A stretch of 64,000 nt of DNA, taken from assembly GCA_963969395.1 (NCBI GenBank), contig OZ017796.1, forward strand, positions 32,044,243 through 32,108,242, read 5' to 3'. Shown in pieces: positions 1 to 12,359 of this stretch (the first letter of the stretch is position 1; each line of letters starts with the position of its first letter). The notes beneath the pieces are model-generated. The model was not told the DNA's origin. It worked only from the letters and a program-made list of their open reading frames with translations, and made no database searches. Position numbers and translations under genes: made by a program. This stretch comes from Pseudoscleropodium purum (Eukaryota; Streptophyta; Bryopsida; Hypnales; Brachytheciaceae).

Positions 1-2302
1 TTTCAATCTTGGCTTATTCTCTTACAGACACAAGCCTTTAGTTCTTTAGTTCAGCCTTGGTTTGATTTTTCTTGTGTTTCTGCTGCACACTCTGACAAAG
101 TAGTACTGCACAGTTAAGCCTAATCTTCACTGTATCTCACGTATCGACTTAAGCGTGTGGTGCTAGATGCCTTACAAGACTAACCGCAATTGGTATGAGG
201 TGAACCCTCAGACATTCTTGCTCAGTCCAGGCCTCAGAGGAAGTTAACAACAGGACAAAGCTCAATAATCGGGATGTACACCGCACCTTGTGTATATTGT
301 ATTTTTCTGGATGATTACATCAAGAAGAGTACTGTACAGTACAACAAATAAGCTTATTACAGAGCAGAGGACGTGAGGTAGCTACGCAATTGACGAGACA
401 AACATGAACTGTGGGAGGTATGAAACCAAACAGAGCTTACTAAATTTGGTTCTTCAAATCATTCCATCTGTCAGGATACACTTTTCACACCTCTTACAGT
501 GACCTTGCGGTTACCTAACAATTCCCCCCCCTCATAGCATCCGCACCGGGACCGCCGGGCAGGCCCTCGGGAGGTTCTGGCGCGTCCGGCCAGGAGCGCG
601 TCATTCCACGAAACGACTGCGGGCTCTTCAAATTCGGCCTTCTAAACTCCAAGGTCGAAGGCCTCTCAGCATCCCAAAATCCAAAGGCCGGGTCTTAATT
701 TGAAAGATTCAAGAATTGAAACTATTTCTTGCCGTTGGTATCCAAAAAGGTAAGTTGTTTACTCCGTATATCTCATCATGAAACAACACGGAGTGGATGT
801 CTTTGGCCCAGAAGTACAGAGGAACTCAATTTACCCATTAATAGAGGAAATTTGGAGAGTTATGATGGGGGCATGAGTTTTGCCCACCCAAGGTTTAATT
901 GAGAAACCCTCCAAAAGGCTTTGGTGAACCACATTCGGCAAGGAGTGGTGTGAATGCTTTGATGCAAGTAATAGCACAAGGAAAATTGAGGAACACAGTT
1001 ATCTAAAATTTTTGTTGATAAAATGAAGAATTTTTTAATGCCTGTATCACTTCCTCAAGATTACCAACTAATTACGCAATTGGGAACTAGAAGGCACAGT
1101 CTTGAAGAAACAATTGGGATCTAATTATGTTTATGTTACATAAACAATTTAGTTTTTAAAAAATTAATAGTATTTTCTATCTTACAATATTTGAAACTTA
1201 TAATATATTCTTGAATTGGGAGATTGGGGTCCTACACAAAGTTATTTTTTACAAGTGCATATTGTTGTGCAAGGATTGTGATTGGCCTTGCAATTCCAAG
1301 GGCTATTCACTACCCAAAATAATGTCACCTTTTGCATTGTGCACACGCAACTCCATTCCTTTTCCCTTTCTACAATGTCACCATACAATGACATACAATT
1401 CTTAGGCAAGCTTAGACTTTAAGACTTTCAACAATGAAAACAACTACAAAACATGATTAACCAAAGGTACAATTCCTCAGCTCTGAAGTTCAAGAATGTT
1501 ATGCAGAGTCCCACCTTTGACCAAAGGAATGTAACCTATTTCTCAAATTCTTGACATTGCCTTGTGGACCTTGATGTCAGGTCTCAGTGAACAGATTATT
1601 GGTTCTGGCCCACTCCCAACAAAAGGTCAAAGTTCTTCACACTTGGACCTCCCGTACCTTACAACGTAAAACTGGTAACGCCATGTGGTTGTCCATGCCC
1701 TGGCTAGCTTCCTTCCAGACAAATACAGACAAAATGAAAGACAGCCAGAGTACGTAGATTGGATCATGCTGCAGTGGGGAAGGAAAGGAATTGCTGCCCT
1801 ATTCCAATCTGGTGGTGGCCTCTGGCTGGCTGCTGTCACAGCTTTCCTTGTGTGAGTAGTAAGCAAGGAAATGACAGTTGCCATTCCCTGTCTCTGGATG
1901 GATTACCTGAGGCACATGGCAGGGTAGTCTGACGAAATCATCATTTTTAGGGGGGTATCCATGTCACTAAAGAATGATTTTCAACCACTCAGTAAATGAC
2001 ATGTGTTGTTCATTGTCACGAATTTGTTATTTTCGAAAAAAAAAAAACTTCACTGTCACTGTGGCTGTAGTAGTTTTCTTGAGGCAATCCCAAACCACCC
2101 TCAGGTTACTCAAGTGTGGATGAGAGTGAGAAAATACTGGGTCAGACAGATGATTTTGCATTTGCGTGGCCAGTACAATCACCAATTGTTCATTTCATTG
2201 ACACATGCAATTGTATTGTTCAATGCAGGTTGAGTGCACACTCCATCTGTTACTCAGTCTCTGTTTGTGGGAATTGTGGAATTATGGACTGTCTACCAAT
2301 GA
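1..2302. other. Gene-free AT-rich stretch with a GC-rich patch
   Basis: No reading frame here resembles a known protein. The only distinct part is a GC-rich patch at about 525-690, unlike the AT-rich DNA around it; it could be a transposon remnant or an old promoter. The rest is low-complexity A/T sequence with short poly-A/T runs. Confidence 0.5.
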
Positions 2303-3285
2303 TTTTAGGGACTCCTAGTGCAATACGGACGTTTTTGGGTCAAAAAACACTCAAAATCGCCATTTCTATTGCAAAGAGCATTTGAAAAAATTTGAATTTT
2401 TTTTTAAATTTCAAATCGTAGGATCTTGCACTAGATTAGTGTATGAATGTTTGGGAGAAATTTCAAAAACTTTGGCTTCTATAAAAAATTGCAAGATATT
2501 TCAGTTTAAAGTGAAGAAAACAAGTTCTTTTGCACCTTGCATGATAGGGTTACAAGACCTTGAATCTTCCTAACTTTGAATTTTTGCTTTTGTAGAGTTT
2601 GAATTCTTTTGGGGGAATTATCATGAAGAATGGAGTTGAGAGTCTTAAAAAAATTTAATTGGTGACTTTTACTCTTTGAAAATTTATTAATTAGGTACAA
2701 GAAAGAGGGAAAAAATAAATCTTTGATTGTTGCAAGATAGAATTGAAACATATTAATCCCAATGGTGAAATTGTTCTAACAATCAATATAACCTTATAGA
2801 ACTTCTTCTTGAAAAAATGTGAAAATTGAGATTAAAAAAACAAAATACCATATGAAATTTTTTCAAGGAGATGCTCTAATTGCCTGCAAAATGAGATGTT
2901 GTATAACTTTCTCATCACTTTTCCAAATGAAATGAAACAAATGGCTTTCTATATAGAGAAATGTTATCTAAAAAAAAAAATTTTAATTGGTATTTCAAAT
3001 TTTTGTAGTTTTGTTTTGTTACCTAATGAACAAAAAATGAGCTTATTGTGGCATAAATTTTGCTACCAAGCATCAATTAAAAAAAATTATATTCCTAAAA
3101 ATTGAGCTTATTATGGAATAAATTTTGCTACCAAGTATCAATTGAAAAAAAATTATATTCCTATAAAGCTAATGTGTTTCCTACCCTCCAAAAAAATCAA
3201 AAAAATAATGTGGAAAATTGAGCTTATTGGAACCTATCTGAACTCCAATTTGTCTGTAGAAGGACAAATGGTCCTCGAGTGAAGG
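2303..3285. mobile_element. Degenerate copy (B) of the TTAA-family element
   Basis: This stretch matches the element at 62729-63563 along most of its length and in the same orientation: for example the block at 2507-2535 and that at about 62858-62885 are nearly identical, and the block at about 2755-2785 matches about 63117-63145. It also matches the reverse complement of 58176-59121. Both ends are eroded and the TTAA seen in other copies is lost. There is no coding capacity. The internal segment 3037-3102 is tandemly repeated at 3104-3170. Confidence 0.6.
3037..3170. repeat. Two-copy tandem duplication, period about 67 bp
   Basis: Units 3037-3102 and 3104-3170 share a long block that runs from a GAGCTTATT core to an A-rich tail, with few differences. 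It lies inside the degenerate element at 2303-3285. Confidence 0.75.
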
Positions 3286-6040
3286 TCCTAAAAGCTCTAT
3301 TTTTACCAAATGAGAATTTGTTCACGTAAGGTTCCACAATTGACTTCACAAACTCTTCATAACTGATACTATCATTACTTAACTTTGTTAGAAGGAAACT
3401 CTTTTCTATTGTTTTAAAAAAATCTAACTATTTCTTACTTATTTGGGTGGGATTGTAGGGATAAATTAATAGAAAGAAAGGAGTATTATATTAAGTAATG
3501 AATTGTGAATATATGGGCAGATAGAAAGCAAACAAGGAGAGAGTAATACAAATTTGGGAGAATTAATAGTATTGGTTGTTTTCTAATTTTTGATTGCATA
3601 GTAAAATATATGTTCATTTCTTAGCATTTATCTTTCTTAAATATCAACAAACATTTTGAATTAATTTTTTTTCACCTTTAACATTTGCTAAACATTATTC
3701 ATGAGCCTTCGATACCTTCCATTAATATTTGTCTATCAATATTTAGAAATTCTTACTATTTTCTATAGTCAACTCTAAGTTATAGAATATTTTGGCATTG
3801 ACAATTGAAGATTGTAGAAAAAGACAACATTGACAAGTCAAGCTTGGAAAAAAAAATTGTCAAGTTGACAATATTAAAGGAAAAAAATACATGATAATGG
3901 TAGAATGTTTGAGAAAAAGAGTTCAATTTTGCAATCACACAAAATGTTAGTAGATGTACTAATCTCTATCCTCACACTATCTCTTTCTCTATTAACTTAA
4001 GTGACAACTTGGGCTTGGGCTTCACATATTGAATAATGTTACGTAATTTCATGTTGAACTTGACATAATCCCAAAATGAATACATTGAATGATGTTATGT
4101 GGTTTATGTTGAATAATGTTATATGGTTTTGCATTGAGTATGATATAACCCTAAAGCTTAATGCAATATGGTTAGAATGATTTTTCAAATCCTCAAAACA
4201 AATACAACATTTGATGATGAATCTTTAAATGTTCACAACAAACATGAATTTGGGAATCAAAAGGAAACTCAAGTGTTTGAAATGTAGACAATTTCTTTCA
4301 AGATATATAGAATGGTCATTTGCTCAAAATGGTTAATTTTTGTAGATATTGAAAATAATTTTTTTTCCATCCTTCCACTTTTTTGAGATTAAAGTATGTT
4401 CAGTAAGGAATGACAAGACAAATTTATCCAAAATTTTCATTTGCTTTTGATTTGTTTTATTTATTAAGATACAAAGCATTGACTCTAAAGTGGATATATA
4501 CCATGTTTAACTATAAATTTTTTTCTAATAAAAAGTGATCTTGTGATGGTTTTTTGAATGAGATTGATTTTTTAAATACCACTAAAAACATCTAATAACC
4601 TGTAATAAACAAGAGTGGTTTATCGGTTGTGCCTTTCGCATGATTTTGTTTTCTTAAGCATGATTTGCGAAGGCCTCTATAATTTTTGTCTTTTAAATTG
4701 TTTTTACAAAGGTGTTATTTCAATAATTGAGTTTAATTAATTATCGTTCAATGTCTAAATTTGAGTTTTCTTGAATCTATTCAAAGTCCTTTTGGATGTA
4801 CTTTGAGTGATAGTAATTTGATGTTTTAATTATAAAATTAATAAAAAGAAAACTAGAATTTATTTGAAGGGCTAGTATGCATTTTCCATTGAAGTTGCTC
4901 TTAAAGCGTTCTCAATAGACTCTGGCTTAATTCCAAAATTTCTCCCGCCAAATACAACTCTAACTTTTGACTACTTTGTAATTAGAACTTAAAATTTCAA
5001 TGACAGGAAGTACATCCAAAAATACTTTGAACAAGTACAAGAAAATTAAAATTTAGACATTGTACCTAATCCATTTTAACTTTAGTTAGTTAGCAAATGG
5101 TTTAGGTACAAGAAAACTCAAATTTAGACATTGCTTTGGGTGCAAATTGGAGTGAAATGTGCATCAGTACCCATGATTTGGTAACCACAATTGGTATTAA
5201 CTGTGATTTGAATGTTCATTTCTTTTTAAATAATCTATTTTTTTTTTAAACTTTTTTTTGCAATACTGGTATGACACACAGAACTGAAAAAGTTTGTCGT
5301 CTCCATGCATTTAAGTAAATCAGTCACAAGGTTGTTGCATACAGTATCCGTGACCCTGTCATTCAGATGTCCATATGCACATCAATCAATGAATTTGCCT
5401 TTATTTGTGTTCCAAAAAAACAAAACAAAAGTTGTTGACAATTTGGATTTGAAGACAGACACAAGGCAATAACTTAAGTTAGTTCTAGTAGTACAGTGTA
5501 TCAGCTGATTGAAGAGCTGCCGGTATCATTTGCTGCCGTTTCAAAATTTCCAACTCATTGGCTGATCAATCATTTCTGTGTCAAACTGTAGACACATCCC
5601 TCTCACGACAGCAGTTTCATGTTTTTTTTTAATAGTGTCAATTATCAAATTTCAGACATGAGTCTATACAGTATTTACAGTATCAAAAGCTTACGAATTC
5701 ATTCGACAGTATGTACATTCACAAGGAACACTGTCAGCCTGTCCAAAATCTGAAACCTACAGTTGGACAAAAAAGTATCACAAAATTAAACTTGGATATT
5801 GATTACACAAGATACATGCAATCAGAACACGCAAGTCTACCACAAAAGTGCGAGCCTGTTATTGGTTTGGGGTAAACTAAGAGATAATACTATGACACTT
5901 GATAACTTATTCACACGGTGTCCAAATAATGCATGCCATGATGCATTGGAATCCTCTTTCACTAGGACTATTTTTTTTTTACACTAAGTCAGTTTTTTTT
6001 TAATAGATTTCTCTATTTCACTTGTTTCGTGCTGATGTTT
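3286..6040. other. Gene-free AT-rich intergenic DNA
   Basis: Only short chance reading frames are present. Around 4020-4160 the sequence has loosely repeated phrases built on TTGAATAATGTTA, a degenerate simple array. I see no transposase, reverse transcriptase or other protein similarity. Confidence 0.5.
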
Positions 6041-6697
6041 ACCAATGGGAACTGGGTTTTTTTTTCTGCCAATTCCCGACCGGCTAACTTTGAGAACTAG
6101 CCACCGTTTCCTCCCAGGAAACACTCACACACAAAACGTCCTCGGTGTCCTCCCTGGTTTCCTGCTTTCGCACATGACTACATGTATTGCGCTAGTACAG
6201 TAGTGATCCTCGTCCGACCATGTTGCATTTGCTGCTGCATACCCAAATAATTGTAAATCAAAGAGCCCTCCCTTCCTCCCTGCCGGACACTTGGGTGGCT
6301 TTGATTCGTCCCTCGTGAAAGTCCTTGAGAAATAATGAGTAACTTAAGGTGCAAACTCTGCTGCCGGGTACAACCACTACTGTACAGAACAGGAGAACAG
6401 GAGAACAGGAGAACAGGAGAACAGGACTGGAGTGCTGCTGCTGCTGCTCCAAGTCGAGCTAAGCTAAGCTAGAGTCGGTCCGCCATAGCTGCGGCTGCGG
6501 TGCTGACAGACCCTCCCTTTCTCCCTCCCTCCCGCTCCAGCCAGCCAACCCGCCAGCCAGGGCGCTGTCTGAGTGACGGGGTGCTCTGACAAGCAAGCTG
6601 GAAGTGAGTGGGTCATGCGCGCCGCTGGCGTGATCCGATTCACTATCTGAATAATGAGAGACGGAACTCAAGGTGGGCGGGCACAAACCGAACGGGC
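6041..6697. other. GC-rich island without a recognisable gene
   Basis: A sharp rise in G+C, pyrimidine-rich tracts, a 10-bp tandem repeat (GAACAGGAGA, four or more units, 6387-6425) and a short GCT run (about 6431-6449) set this region apart. Such islands often mark plant promoters or 5' leaders, but I recognise no protein on either strand. It may be the promoter of an untranslated transcript, a promoter relic, or repeat-derived. Confidence 0.35.
6387..6425. repeat. 10-bp minisatellite (GAACAGGAGA)n
   Basis: The decamer is repeated head to tail about four times with almost no variation, which suggests recent expansion by slippage. Confidence 0.85.
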
Positions 6698-6866
6698 ACC
6701 AAAGAATGCAACGGAGGGAGGGATATCATATGCAAAAGTTAGGAAGGGTTAAACTTTCTTTTTTCATTGATTTGCTTGTTCACAATGGGAGGAGGTTCCA
6801 ATGCACCAAAGAATGCAACAAAGGGATACCATATGCAAAAGTTAGGAAGGATTATAGTTTCTTTTT
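6698..6866. repeat. Two-copy tandem duplication, period about 105 bp
   Basis: Units near 6698-6765 and 6803-6866 share a block beginning GCACCAAAGAATGCAAC and continuing through CATATGCAAAAGTTAGGAAG. A roughly 40-bp non-repeated segment separates them. No protein meaning is evident. Confidence 0.75.
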
Positions 6867-6869
6867 AGT

Positions 6870-8560
6870 AGCTAGAGGTTCTAAAATCGTTTCTTCAATG
6901 TACATACATATTGATTTGGGAGATGTATGAAGAGTAATGATGGCAGTTTGGGGGGGCGGTGGTGCATTTGGAGGAAGGAGCTAATGGCTTCATTTTTTTT
7001 AAATTTTGGATATTTTTTGAAATACTTGGATGTTTTTCCTTGGAGGGGGGAGAATAGTGAGAGAGAGAGAGAGAGAGTTCAAATCCTTTTTAGAGATTGA
7101 TGTAAATTTAATAAGAGCTTGTTTACATTGGATCCTACATGTAGCTACAAGGAGGGATAGGAGGGATGCCCAAAGAAGAAGGTTAATTCTAGTTTGAAAG
7201 ACTTGAGTGAATGAAGCATTTATTGGAAATGGCTCGACCCTGTGAAAAATTCCCAAGTCTACATTTGACAATAAGTTCATTTTATCCCCTATTATAGTTA
7301 GGTGGACCATATATAGTGGTAAGTATCCTATCAATGTTTGGGTTGGAACTCGTGACCCCCACCTCGTTGGTGCACCAAAGCTAAAGCCAAAGTGATGCCA
7401 ATACTACGTACTTTTGAAAGAACAATAATCTTTCAATAAACTATAAGAAAAGATACTAGAACAAACTTAATCTTGATCCCAATTTTGAAAAGTGAGAGAT
7501 TGGAGGTCAAAATAGGAGCTAATTTTTAAAGGGGGGGAGGAAGGAAATGGATGACAAACATACATTTTATTTCATTGCACAAAATAGAACATCACATTGA
7601 ATTCAAAGAATCAAACTTCAATGAAGGAAAGAACTATAAAAACTTTGAAAACAACATAGTTTTGAGGTTGCTTGAATGACCAACTGACTAATAAACTATC
7701 CTTGGTACCTATGACCAAAGATTTATAATTTTAGAGAAAATGTTTAGAAAATCATACGACCATTTTAATTAGTGAAAAATTAAATGGAGAAAAAGAGAGA
7801 GAATGAAAAAAATTAATTTTAACAAAGATAGATGAATTTTTCTACATATATTAGTATGTCATCAATAATCTCTAGTGATTTGTTTTTGGGGGCAGAAATG
7901 GGCTTTTAGATGCACTTTTATGTGTATTAGTACTTGGCATGTGTAAATTAATGTGAGATTCTAATGATGTAAACATGAATTTACAATTACAAAGTGTATT
8001 AGTATAGAGAATTGAATATAGATGGCTTTGCCATTGGAAATAGGGTTTTTAATGCAACTATGAGAGAGGTAGTAAATTTAGGCCAATGTGGACAAAAACA
8101 TTAGTAGTTTGGTCTCTCAAGGCTTGTCAACTTAGTATCCATGTCCTCAACTTTTTTGCTTTTTTTTTCTCTAAAATTTGGACAACTAAAGAAGTATGCT
8201 TAGAAAACCTTGTTCCTCTTCAATGACATGTCATTTACATGCACCCAATTGACAACCAAAGATTCTGTTCATCCATGCCTTTTTCAATGAACAAAGCATT
8301 TGAAGGTGTGAAGTGGACCTCTGAACTTATTCACTTCAATGGCTTAGTCATAAGCCACTTGTGGATGGAGTGTGTATTAACTATCCACTCAAAAGATGGC
8401 TCCCCCTTCGTTTGCATTAGTTGCCCCATCCCTCTCTCAAAAAATGTACAGGCCGTTGATTTTTTTTTTTAAATGCTTACTCTTGAAATTGCCATTGATT
8501 TCTTAAAAAATCACAAGGCATTGATTTTGTGAGATTTCATTTGAGCCATCCAAATATGAA
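6870..8560. other. Gene-free AT-rich intergenic DNA
   Basis: Contains a (GA)n run at about 7050-7077 and poly-A/T runs. I see no reading frame that resembles a known protein. Confidence 0.5.
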
Positions 8561-8564
8561 ATAT

Positions 8565-8765
8565 GAAATGAATACTAGATACATACATAGTATCGGGTAT
8601 GGATATTGGATGAATATTGCATATAGTTACTGGATACAAATATAGTACCAAATATGAATATGGTATGAATATTGAATACGGCTATTGGATATAGATATAA
8701 TATTGGATAAGGGATGAATACTAAATATCGATACCGGATACAAATACAATACTAGATAAAAATAT
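8565..8765. repeat. Degenerate tandem array rich in GGATA / GAATA words
   Basis: The stretch consists of loosely repeated units of about 20-25 bp carrying the words GAATACTAGATAC, GGATACAAATA and GAATATTG in varied forms. No two units are identical, so the array is old. Confidence 0.6.
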
Positions 8766-9139
8766 GGGAGGAATTATTCCATAGTGATTGTCACTATGTT
8801 GGTTTCTAAAAATTACAAGAGGGGAGAGGGAGAGGGGGGTTGTAAATGAGAGTTTTCAAATCTTTAAAACCCAAATATGCACAAAAATGGAGTCACTTTT
8901 GAGTGGATAGTGGGTACCTCTCTTCATTATCCACTCAAAAGATGCCTCACAACTATGTGTACCTCCACAAATGATAGTTGTACTATTGGAAAATAACACT
9001 AGTTGTATATCTCTGTGATTTTCAAATTAATGATAACTAAATAGCTATCTTTTTCAAAGGCGGTGGACAACGTGTAAATTTGAGGCATTTTGATTTTTAA
9101 CTCCTATAGTGGTTGTGCAATCATTCTACTAATAACTGT

Positions 9140-9830
9140 GTTGGTTCTTTGGAGTCTTTCTATAGTTGGAATAGCAAAGATGTGTGACTACAATATCAAT
9201 CTAGTTCAATTATTGGGAAGTCATTCCTTGCAAATTCATGCATTACAAATAACTGAGAGGGTGCATGCTAGCAAATAGTCATGAGTACTTAGTTCTGTGG
9301 CATCAATGACATCAATGACTTAGATGGATGGATCAAATGGGTGCATTGAATTTTTTTTTTGAAGTGGCTTAAATGGATGGGTGGAATTGCATTTCAACAA
9401 CAAATGGATGGTTGAGATTTTAGGTCAACTGCTATATTTTACATCAACTGCCTTTTTTACTTTTGTGGTTGCTAACACGTCATACATTGTAATTGCTTCT
9501 CATTTATTAGTCATTGATTAGCTATTTATCCATCTTTCTATAATTGGAATGATGGAGATTTATGACTACAACATCTCTTTGGTTCAATTATTGGGAAATC
9601 ATTCCTTAGAAATTGGTGCATTACAAATAGCTGAGACAATGACATGAACAACTTAAATGGATGGATTAGATGAACAATTGAGATGTATGCATCAAATTGC
9701 TTCTTTCTTATGTGGCTTAGATGGATGGACAAAATTGCATCTCAACAACAAATGGACGGCTTAGTTTTTAGATTAGCCACCATATTTTAAATCAACCTCT
9801 ACATTTTAGGTCAATTGCCACCTTCTTCTT
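9140..9830. repeat. Two-copy diverged tandem duplication, period about 400 bp
   Basis: Segment 9140-9460 recurs at about 9530-9830 with many substitutions and small gaps. Shared landmarks are TTCAATTATTGGGAA, GCATTACAAATA, ATGGATGGAT and TCAACAACAAATGGA. No coding potential is conserved between the units, so this is a non-coding duplication. Confidence 0.7.
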
Positions 9831-10458
9831 CTTTCTTCTTTATAAACATCTTCTCATTTTCTCCTCTTATTTTTGTTCCAATTTCCTTAAGTGATGGTTT
9901 AGTTTACATTCTTCTCTTTGTTGTGTATTTTTTCATATTGTTGTGTTGTTGTTTTGTAATTTTGTAGAGAAGTTGTTTTGTTGTTTTATTGATTTGTGGT
10001 TTTGTTGTTGGTTGTTTCAATTAGTGGTTGGTAGCAATTTTCAAGGGAAGCAAAAAATGATTATGGTGTGGAAAAAAGAAGAAGGTTTAGGTAAAGTGTA
10101 GTCCTAGTATAGTCATACTATAGTCATATTGGACATTACTCAACTATAGTAGTACACTTAAATAGTATATACTATGCTTATGTTGTTTATGCTTGTGTTT
10201 CAATTTTGCCTTTATTAGTGACATAGTTTTTCTAGTGAAATACACTAGAACATTTTTTACAGTCATTGTCTTATATATTAGTCATGAAGTGACTGTTGTT
10301 GTAGTTTTTGTAAAGTCATATTAGTGTTCTAATGTAGTGACTGAAAGCTCTAATGATTGTTGTGTAATTTTGTGCATATAGAAAAAGCTCAGAATGATTG
10401 CAAATTGACCTCTATAGTCATTTTTTGTTACCACTGAATTGCTAACTTAATTGAAAAA

Positions 10459-11144
10459 CACTACAACATGATTAGGTTCTAATTCCATCAACAATATATC
10501 CAAAAAAATAACACTTCCTAAACCATCCTTACATAATGAATAACTATGGCATAACTCCTCTTTAACTAAGTGAATTAGCGAAACAATCATACTTCCTCAT
10601 AAATCACACCCCAAATCCTAAACATAACTACTACCAATCACAAGTTGACAAGTAATGCTCAATGGTCTCCACTACATATAGGACTATAGTATTACTCACA
10701 TGGAATTCAATTGTCATTGTAGTATTGCTATCTGAAAAGAAATGACTACAACTAAACTCAAATTCTACTTCGTTTTTACTAGAAAACAATTGAAATGTTA
10801 TTATCCAAACGTCCAAACGCTTGACCAATCAAAAATTGTCAACATGTCCAAATGGGCTCCACCATCAATATGATGCACAACTATAGATATGACTATAGTA
10901 TGACTAAAGCACCCCATAGGCCATGTCAGATAGCCATTGCCATATTAGCGGCCACATTAGAAAAATTTGTAGATGAACACCCATGTATTAAGATGGATGA
11001 TGATATAAAAAATGTAGTCATTTCCATAAAGGACTTGTCCACAATGACTACAACACCTACAACTTTGCAATAGTCATACACATCTACAATGACTAAAAAC
11101 GTAGTCATATACATAGTCATAGAATACTAAAAATTCTTGTAGTT
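10459..11144. mobile_element. Possible non-autonomous CACTA-like element
   Basis: The left edge reads CACTACAA and the right edge reads TTGTAGTT, close to the inverted termini of plant CACTA (CMC/EnSpm) transposons. Short TAGTCAT/ATGACTA words recur in both orientations inside and just outside, like the subterminal repeats of that class. There is no transposase. The right terminal base is mismatched and no clear 3-bp target duplication is seen, so this is tentative. Confidence 0.3.
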
Positions 11145-11372
11145 CATGTAAAAAGAAGATTGAAAGACTTCAAATCACTTTTGTGGTTTCAACACCCTTA
11201 TGATTAAACATTGTAATCTTTCAAGTCATGAGTGATATTATTGTGTTTTCTTTTCCTACGTGATCTCTAACATATATAATTTGAATTTGTAAGTTTACAA
11301 TTCAAAAAGAATTCATTTGATACAACTTATCAAAATGTTGACTTTAAAAAAAAAAAATTCAGAGCAAATTCC

Positions 11373-12111
11373 TTAAACCTCAAAAAAGGCCTTAGGCATT
11401 TAGGGGTTAACATTTTTGGGTAATTTCTAAAGTTAACTATTGAAATATTTTAAATTTTTGAGAGGTCTTTAAAGTCATATATGTCCATTAGTGGAAGAAT
11501 AAAGCTTGCTAATTTTACTTCATTTCCCAATTTTGAGCAAAGTTTGCCAATTTTACTTGATTTGAGATCTAAAATCTCTTGCTTATCCATTTACTTTGAA
11601 AATGGTCCCAAAGGAAAGGAAAAAGTGTGTTCTTAATTTTCACCATTGAAAATTTGAACATGCAAGTATTGATTTGGAGTTATTTGCAATTTATACTTAT
11701 AGAAAAGAAAGTGTATTTCAATAATTGCAAGGTGGATTGTGTAATGAATTTGATAGCTTTTCATATGAAATTAATTTTTTTGAAAGTGCATTTTAGTGTG
11801 CTAACACAATTTGTAGTTGTTTATGTCACCTCTAATCCTTCAAAAGTTTTAAGTGCAAATTTTGGAAACATTGTAGACTAGGGCAACACACTAAAAATAA
11901 AAAATATACATTTCTCTTGTCATAATCTCACAACTCCTATGCAATTTTGCACTCAAAATTGGTGTGCATACTAATAAGCAAGCTCTTTAAACATCTATAT
12001 AGTTAAAAAACAACACCAACACCAATTTGCTTCATTGGGAATAACTACAAGCCCATGCTCTTTTTTCTTAGTCAAAATACACTTGAAAAGGCTTGGGCAT
12101 TTAGGAGTTAA
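11373..12111. repeat. Region with two TTAA-element ends
   Basis: At 11388-11410 and again at about 12090-12111 the sequence ends in GGCATTTAGGGGTTAA-like motifs in the same orientation; these are right ends of the TTAA family described at 58176. Matching left ends are not clear. The stretch between is A/T-rich and non-coding. Confidence 0.4.
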
Positions 12112-12170
12112 TGCTTCTCTGAACTCACTCTTGACCACCTCATTGAAGCTACAACTTGTGACTCCCCACG

Positions 12171-12357
12171 ATATCCAATTGATGATGTTTGGGTGACGTT
12201 TTTTGATCTTCATGCAAGTGATTGCTACAATTTTTACACAATGTTGATTATGAGTGCACATACACAATATCCAATTGATGACGTTTTGGTGACACTTTTG
12301 GGTCTTCATGCAAGTGATTGCCATGATTTTTAGACAATGTTGATTATGAGTGCACAT
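12171..12357. repeat. Two-copy tandem duplication, period about 97 bp
   Basis: Units 12171-12263 and 12269-12357 share ATATCCAATTGATGA, TCTTCATGCAAGTGATTGC and ATGTTGATTATGAGTGCACA with few changes. A trace of a third unit may lie near 12457-12480. Confidence 0.8.
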
Positions 12358-12359
12358 AC

